Under the pieces are notes generated by a model. The model saw nothing but the letters and a program-made list of their open reading frames with translations, had not been told where the DNA came from and did not search any database. From Leptasterias polaris (lineage: Eukaryota; Echinodermata; Asteroidea; Forcipulatida; Asteriidae), in NCBI GenBank assembly GCA_037783415.1, contig JAZGTN010000047.1, positions 4,836,001 to 4,900,000 on the forward strand: a stretch of DNA of 64,000 nucleotides, read 5' to 3'. Positions 57,863 through 64,000 of this stretch are shown one piece after another; position 1 is the first letter of the stretch, and each line of letters opens with the position of its first letter. Both the position numbers and the translations under genes were made by a program.

Positions 57863-59143
57863 ATGAAGAAATTCAGGCAGCTGATCCGAGAATGTGGGGA
57901 GGGGACGGTGATGTACAATCATCTACATATGAACCTTCTCAAGGCTGGTTTAGTTCGCCCCCGTGGAGTAGGAACAGCCGGGCGAGCTGCCGGCAAACCG
58001 CGCGGTAGAGGGCGCAGCCGCGGCCGTGGTGCCCGAGCAAGACATCAACCGGAGGTAAAGACTACCGCGGTAAATCAAGAGGCAACCGAACATCATAATG
58101 GTTGCCATGGACACAACGAGGTCAATGCTCTTTACCAACAACCGGTGCAGACCAATCAAAGTCCTTTGGACTTAGTGACGAGAAGCGACGCGTCAAAAGA
58201 GCGCCAACAATTTTATTATGATTTTACCACTCAAGAGATTGGTGACGCAAGCAAGCAGATTCATCAGAGTTTGGAGGCGCACAATCACAGAAGTATACAT
58301 GACAGCGCTAACTACCCGTTGAATTTAGCCACACCGAAAGTCTCCCATTTGACCACACCCCAGCCGGAACCTCGCAGGAACGGGTATGCTAGAGAAGAAC
58401 CGGAAACGGTTCCTCACAGGAACGGAAACCACTCAGGACAGGCTGATCAAAGAAGTCATACTTTTTCAAGAAACTTGTCAAATTTTCCTGGGCCACAAGT
58501 ATCGCATAAATTTACTCCAAACGTTGGGGTTGCATTCGTCAAGGAGATCGTTGATTGCATCTTTCCTGACTTGGCATACCGCCCTCTAGCGGCTGAGGGA
58601 CAGGAGTACCTCGAGGTCACCAGACGGGAGGGGGCCCTTTATCCAGGTATAGGACACGGGGAGGTCAAAATGGCAACGATCTCTCCATGTCACCCTGCGA
58701 GAATCTTAGTCTCTCCAGAAGGTATGGTCATGTTTCAGGCCGCAAATAGGACGTTGGGGGCGGTAGAGGCACTGTCTGCTGGCGGCAATTCAACAATCTG
58801 GCGCAAGAGTGTCCTGGAATGTGTGCAGAATCTCACTGCGAAGAGTGGGTACCAGTTCTGTCCGGGGTTAGGGGTCAAGAGTCAAAGCCAATGCAGTGGG
58901 TTGTCTTATCTCCCAAGCGCTGACGACATTGTGACGTCAGATTTTGGGCTGGGCTTCCGGTCAGTGTCATGTGATCTTTGGTATCGCCCACTGCCAGACA
59001 ACACACAAATTGCGCCAAACGCCGTTTCCATGTCAACTCTAAGCAAGCGTCTCAACGACGAAGAGAGCGAGGAGGATGAAAAACATGACCCAACGGCTCT
59101 TCACATCTCAGAAAAATTTGGGGCGTGCGCACAGTGCATCGAG
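57863..59143 (+). CDS. Unidentified protein with Arg/Gly-rich basic segment
   Basis: A long exon, probably starting at a strong acceptor (TTTCATTTCAG, ending 57652), opens at ATG 57863 after an in-frame TGA at 57839-57841. It encodes 427 codons to GAG|GTGAGT at 59143/59144, a consensus donor. The frame stays open 32 codons further to a stop at 59240-59242, but the donor makes splicing likelier. Residues 41-60 (GKPRGRGRSRGRGARAR) form a basic Arg/Gly block that may bind nucleic acid. Residues 70-215 are polar; 220-400 look folded (VGVAFVKEIVDCIFPDLAYR, then YRPLPDNTQ). An acidic patch (DEESEEDE) and CAQC precede the donor. No family recognised. A 33-codon frame at 57675-57776 upstream could be a uORF. 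Confidence 0.65.
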
Positions 59144-59589
59144 GTGAGTCACCAGCTCCAAAGGGACGGCCGACGTAAGCAGAGGAATCCTCGTAGGATG
59201 AAACAGTCGTCGGATTGCCCAGAAAGACTTGACACTAGATGAGCGATCGTTAATCTAAAACAACTGTCGCCAAAAATGAAACCCATTACTTTGGTTGAAA
59301 GGTTTTGAATGCGACTGAAAATGGATGTATGGGATTAAGGCCACTATCGATCCGAACAATAATTAACAAACTGAAAAATTGCGAGAGTCCCAATACAATA
59401 CATTCGTTTTTATTTGTGTAAAACACATTAGTTTTTAGTCATAGAGCCGTCAGTCTGTGTTGATTACGTCATCAATTGATCACAAAACAATCGTTTCCAT
59501 TCTGTCACACCGGGTATGAGCTGGGACTTTTAAACCATGTTTTATTTTGAAATAACAGAGACAATGATCTTAACCTCTAAAATACCCTA

Positions 59590-59740
59590 ATATACCACGC
59601 CCGATATGGGGGCGGAAGATGCCCCCCCCCCCCCAAAAAAATAATCCTGTTTAGAATTCCTGAGATTCGGAGCAATGAAGACACAATAGAAGGGGAGTGG
59701 GGGGGGGGGGGGGGGTACCATACCATGCTCCACATCAAGC
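59590..59740. repeat. Poly-G containing dispersed element, copy 3 (inverted)
   Basis: Reverse orientation of the 32.8 and 55.4 kb copies: a C run, AATTCCTGAGATTC, AATGAAGACACAATA, then a G run and GGTACCATACCATG. Both homopolymers are long, so assembly length may be unreliable here. Confidence 0.55.
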
Positions 59741-61120
59741 ACCACAATGATTAATACATCAGCTTGTGTCACAATTTGCGTTGACAAACCATGTGCATAC
59801 AATGATCGTAAGATGACAATCCTAGAAAGATTTGCTGTTTATTTGAGTATTAGGTTGAGGAATAAAATAATTTCGCCAACTATCTGTAGACTCAATGGAA
59901 ATAGACTAATAATAGAAGTTGGTTTCTACAACGGGCATAGTTAGCATGAACTTAACTTATTTCAGTAGATTATACCGTAGGCCTACACACAGATCCTTGT
60001 CATTTGAACACGCATCACGTGCTATCCTCTACTTGCTATTTATTTATTGCCGCGACGCTCCAAAAAGTTAATATAGGAGTCCTATATGGATAATTATAGG
60101 ACACTTAGGAAGCTACATTTAGCGTCGTTCCCACCCCAAAAACAAAATCTGTCCCCACCTGTTCGTCTCAACGAGGCAAAGTCGTTCCATGGGGGGTGGG
60201 GGGGGGGGGGGGCAAGGTTGGTGTCTTCATGGAGTCGTCCACGTTGTTTAGAAGGGGTGTTGGAAGTTTCAAATTGTGGGGTGGTGGAGTTTCCGCGTCT
60301 TAGTTGTGTTTAATGTGGAAGAAAAATTAATCAAATGAAAATGATCTGTATTTCGTTCGTGCATTACCGCGGAATATAATCACTCAGTGAAATCTGGCTT
60401 TTCCACTTCACTCGGAAATGGAATAGTCCAGATTTCATCTCGTGGTTTTATTCTGAGACAATGCACTCATCTAATATTTGTATACTACAGCTCCCCCGTT
60501 TCTTATACAGGAAATTAAAAGCAGCACTATATAACTTGTATTTATGAACTTTTTTCTTCATCAAAGCAGCATTCAAATTCGCCGGAGCTTTTTGAGGCGT
60601 GTGTTTAGTCATTCAAATTCATTTTTGGGCAGTCATTTCTGTAATTTGTGCAATCTAAAAAACGCTTTGTTAATAAGGCATATATACGGTTCACTTATTT
60701 GCACTTGAGTCACTTTGTACTTCGAAGACGAGCTTTTGCTACAGTTTTACACGCATATTTCAATAAGTTTGCAGCTTGTGGTACAACCATACCTAAACAT
60801 ATACGCCAAGATGTCTGGCACGCCAACAGATTGATGGTTGAGGAAGAAACAACATAAACAACAAAAACCAGGAAAAACATAAAGAAACACCCCATTCAAA
60901 CACAATACAAAATTAGGCCAGTTAACCAATAAAGATCCCCCCCAAAAAAGAATATAGGAGAAAACAAAGAAGAAAAAACATCATGGGCCCCATGTAAAGT
61001 CTCCTGGAACCATAAAATAATAAAGAAAATGAGGTTTGCCTGAATTAAAGTGAAGATACGAAACAGTTGCCTAATACAGATTATCTGTTTATTCGTATTT
61101 CTTTAGTCGTACTTATTTGA

Positions 61121-61410
61121 ATTCTCATTTAGCGAAATTGATTGCCTCTTTACGAAATTGAAAAAAATTAAACCAGTAAAATCTCCAGTCGAACCAGCTT
61201 TGCTAAATTGAATGATGATTGTGCGTCACGAAAAAGAATGACGATATGCTAAATTGAACACAGTGCAAAAGGAATTTGAATGCCTCAATACGAAATTGAA
61301 TGCCCGAATTTTGAATTTGAAACGCAGTAACAACTGGAGAGGCAAAATAGCTTTAATTCGAACGCACGAAAATGAAATCGGCTGCTCATTTGCCGAAATT
61401 GACCGAGAAA
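61121..61410. repeat. Degenerate repeat with 'cgaaattgaatgcc' core
   Basis: GCGAAATTGATTGCC, ACGAAATTGAA, GCTAAATTGAATGA, GCTAAATTGAACA, ACGAAATTGAATGCC and GCCGAAATTGACC recur at irregular spacing of about 30-60 bp. It is not a clean tandem array. Confidence 0.55.
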
Positions 61411-62188
61411 ACCTATATAAAGATGAAAGTTCGTCAAGCGTAAATTAATCTCTATTACTTTAAAGCGTGTATGCACACACCATCTAACAAAAAATGCAAA
61501 CGGGTTTCTGCTTAAAGAGAGATGTATTCCCCATTAAAATGGAAGTTCTTGCTGGTAGCCAGGGCAGTTCTTCGAAAAATATTTTGATTGGCCTTAAATC
61601 AATTCCAGTTAAGTCTCTAAAAGCAACATATCTTTTTACAGGACATCATACTGCAATTTAATTTACAGAGTAAGTGTTCAAGAAACTGTACTTCAATGGT
61701 GTTGTTGTTGTTGTGTATTTTGTTTACATAATTTTTATCGAATGCATAGAAATTTGAATTAAATCAGATTTTCATGTTTATGCAATTTTTGTTTGTGTCA
61801 AACCTACTCGTTTATGGTGGAATTTCTGGTGGAGCGCAAACAACATTCCGTTTGCAGTGGTCACGGGGCATTCAGGCAGCCCTTCATGGTCCGGGAGACG
61901 CGATAAACAACGGAAGTCCAATCTGACCTTTGACATCACAAGGTCAATATGTCATGAACTTAATTGGAATGTGTGAATTTATTTCGCTTCAGAGAGTGAG
62001 TGTGAGACTTTCCCGCCTTCTTTGTTAGACAACATGCTTGACAATCCTTTTCATAAACTAAATTATTATCACATGCTCAGATTCCCAGTACACGGAAAAA
62101 AGGCTATAAAGTCTATTTTTAACTCCAGCCTAGTTTGAAGACGTTGACTTGATTGAAGGAAAACAAAAGAAGGAAAAAACAATGTTTC

Positions 62189-62282
62189 GGTCCACAGTCT
62201 TTCACATGGCGTGGAACCAACTGTCCAATCTTTCATGGCGTGGAACCGACGGTCCACAGTCTTTCATGGCGTGGAACCAAGG
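62189..62282. repeat. 30-bp tandem repeat, three copies
   Basis: GGTCCACAGTCTTTCA followed by ATGGCGTGGAACC is repeated three times with minor changes (one copy reads GTCCAATCTTTCA). Confidence 0.8.
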
Positions 62283-63094
62283 TCGAACAAAGTATCATGA
62301 CAGTGTTTCACTCCAAACGATAACGCTTAATAATGGACGTATTAATTGTGTTTCTAAGGCAAGTTGGTACAACTCAAGCCTTGCGTTTTTACCCGTTCTC
62401 CAATATTTAGTGAACTACGCACGATAATTGTATGTACAGTAGACGTCATTTGAGTATGACACCCTCGGTTAAAGGTCTAAAGAAGGCAGCTCATTGGCCC
62501 ATCCCGTGCATGCCCGCTCGTATATACGTGTACATAGCTGTGCGTTTCCATTGGTTCATCATATATTGTTTCACCTCCACAGATGGCGGCTTGATTTCGT
62601 CACCTATTGAATTGAATTGAAACGGGAAAGGCGGACGGGGTCAAACGGGTTTGAAGAAATGTGCTGGCAAATAATGCCTCACCCCCACCCCCCCCCCCGG
62701 TTGCATTGACCGATAAGTATAACTATTTGGACTCCTTGAACTTAGCACAGTTGGTTGAACGTCTAGAGAGTCAAGGTAAACCTCTAGTGACACTGACAGT
62801 GACAGATTTTTGTTTGATTGTATACTTGTTTTGAGGCTTATCACATAAGGGACATAATGTCCGCGATTGCTATAGCCGGGAAAAACAATGGGGTGTACGT
62901 TTGTCAGGACAAAGAGGTGAGCATATGAGGGTTTAAGATGGGACGGGTAATTACTTGTGGATGTTTGGGGGAAAACAGTTTTCCCTTTCACGAAAGTTGT
63001 ATTATATAAAACAGTGCAGTTTGGCCAATGAGTACCAAATGACTATACTATATATTGATTATCGAAAGACCAGTAGCGTAACTGAATTGCTATA

Positions 63095-63402
63095 CAATAC
63101 AAGATCTGAAATGGGATATACCTCTAAGACGCCGCACCATAGCTAGACTTAATACTACAGTTTACAAAGAAACTCACTCCATAACTCCATCCTGAGTCCT
63201 CAATGCAACCAAGGAAATAGACCAACAATTCAGCAAAATCAGACTGTAGATTATAACACCATCTCATCAAACAAAGACTGCTACCGTTACTCCTTGTATC
63301 CGAGAACAATACCAATCTTGAACTCACTCCCGCCACAAGTTAAATCAGCCCCTGACGCCTATGATTTTAAGTCACTCCTTGAAAAAATTAATTTGTAAAC
63401 TC
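63095..63402 (+). pseudogene. Decayed non-LTR retrotransposon 3' end
   Basis: The plus strand shows DLKWDIPLRRRTIARLN-like sequence, then, after stops and frame changes, RYSLYPRTIPILNSLPPQVK ending SLLEKINL and a stop at about 63396-63398. This is the usual C-terminus of Jockey/CR1-type reverse transcriptase ORFs. Several stops and frameshifts show it is dead. Confidence 0.65.
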
Positions 63403-63532
63403 AGGAGTTTGCATGCATGAGGGTCTGCACGTTTATAGCACAGTGCTGGCGGTTTGTGTAGTAAGGACAAGACAAGGCAAGACAAGACAAGATTCAAAGA
63501 TTGTAGTAATTGACCAGAAAGTAGACTTGTTG

Positions 63533-63664
63533 ACAAGTCGTTAATGATGGTCGCGGTAAGTCGAGTCGCATCTGGTGCTGTCGCGTAAAAGAATGCTCTC
63601 GCGAGATCACTGCTCTCGCGCGAAGTTGCTGGCTGCCAACTCTTCTTCGTCATTAACGACTTGT
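63533..63664. mobile_element. Short inverted-repeat element with CTCTCGCG core
   Basis: ACAAGTCGTTAATGA at 63533-63547 is matched by its exact reverse complement at 63650-63664. The 132-bp interior contains GCTCTCGCGAGATCACTGCT and GCTCTCGCGCG. It is probably a small MITE or hairpin element. Confidence 0.55.
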
Positions 63665-64000
63665 GAAACCCGCCGGCGGTTCATATTCATTTATTCATGT
63701 ACGGACGCAGTGTACATTACGGTTGCTGTAGGAACGATCATGAAGACGAGTCCATTTTATCTAAGGGTAGTAGTAATTTTAGTTACTGTAAATGTACTGA
63801 ATGCTTGCGCTTGAGACATCTGTGGGTGTGTTTTGTGGGTGTTAACTCCTTCATTAATTTAGTAACTAAAGAAATAAAGTAAACTTATCTTAAAATTCAT
63901 TATTATAATAATTGTTTAAGATGTGTGTTTTGCCTCATAAAAATAAATAATGCCTTCCGTGAATAGTTACTGATCGCTCCAATCATTTAACCCGATGTGT

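Larger units (their letters stand above)
59144..64000. other. Downstream region, introns or intergenic
   Basis: No further exon of the 57.7-kb gene was recognised. It holds an inverted poly-G element (59590-59740), a G run at about 60190-60210, a degenerate ACGAAATTGA repeat (61121-61410), a 30-bp triplicate (62189-62282), a LINE remnant (63095-63402) and an inverted-repeat element (63533-63664). Confidence 0.5.

Overview
The window is eukaryotic nuclear DNA: AT-rich, intron-dense and full of short dispersed repeats (TTAA-flanked MITEs, tRNA-derived SINEs, satellites, a CR1/L2-like LINE). The repeat families and the protein sequences point to an echinoderm, most likely a sea star. That is inference; no sequence search was possible.

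Most of the window (about 2.4-53.8 kb) is one minus-strand gene of the ALP/Enigma (PDLIM/LDB3/Zasp) family of PDZ-LIM cytoskeletal scaffold proteins. I assembled 17 coding exons by hand; every junction keeps the frame. Together they encode 710 residues: an N-terminal PDZ domain (53.7 and 45.4 kb), a Zasp-like motif (37.4 kb), LIM1 (34.9-32.6 kb), a Pro/Ser/Gln/Tyr-rich linker made of small exons (22.2, 17.3, 16.4, 7.5, 5.7 kb), and LIM2, LIM3 and most of LIM4 (4.8-2.5 kb). The last exon, which should complete LIM4, lies left of position 1. PDZ-ZM-LIM1-linker-LIM2-4 is the layout of insect Zasp52. Four linker exons in a row share intron phase and can be skipped without breaking the frame. A duplicated exon near 5.5 kb may give a short isoform.

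The introns hold the repeats. Several tandem arrays lie close to splice sites; at 3.55-4.25 kb the unit contains a copy of the exon tail with its 5' splice site. Intron 8 has a 13 x 65-bp satellite and a tail-to-tail MITE pair forming a palindrome of about 750 bp. Intron 1 has a 17 x 31-bp array and, on the plus strand, a lone putative transmembrane exon.

Right of the Zasp promoter region is a plus-strand unidentified gene whose main exon is about 57.65-59.14 kb, with an Arg/Gly-rich basic N-terminal segment and a consensus 5' splice site. The last 4.8 kb hold repeats, a decayed LINE 3' end and an inverted-repeat element near 63.6 kb.

Only open frames with recognisable motifs, or with phase-consistent splice sites, are called as coding.
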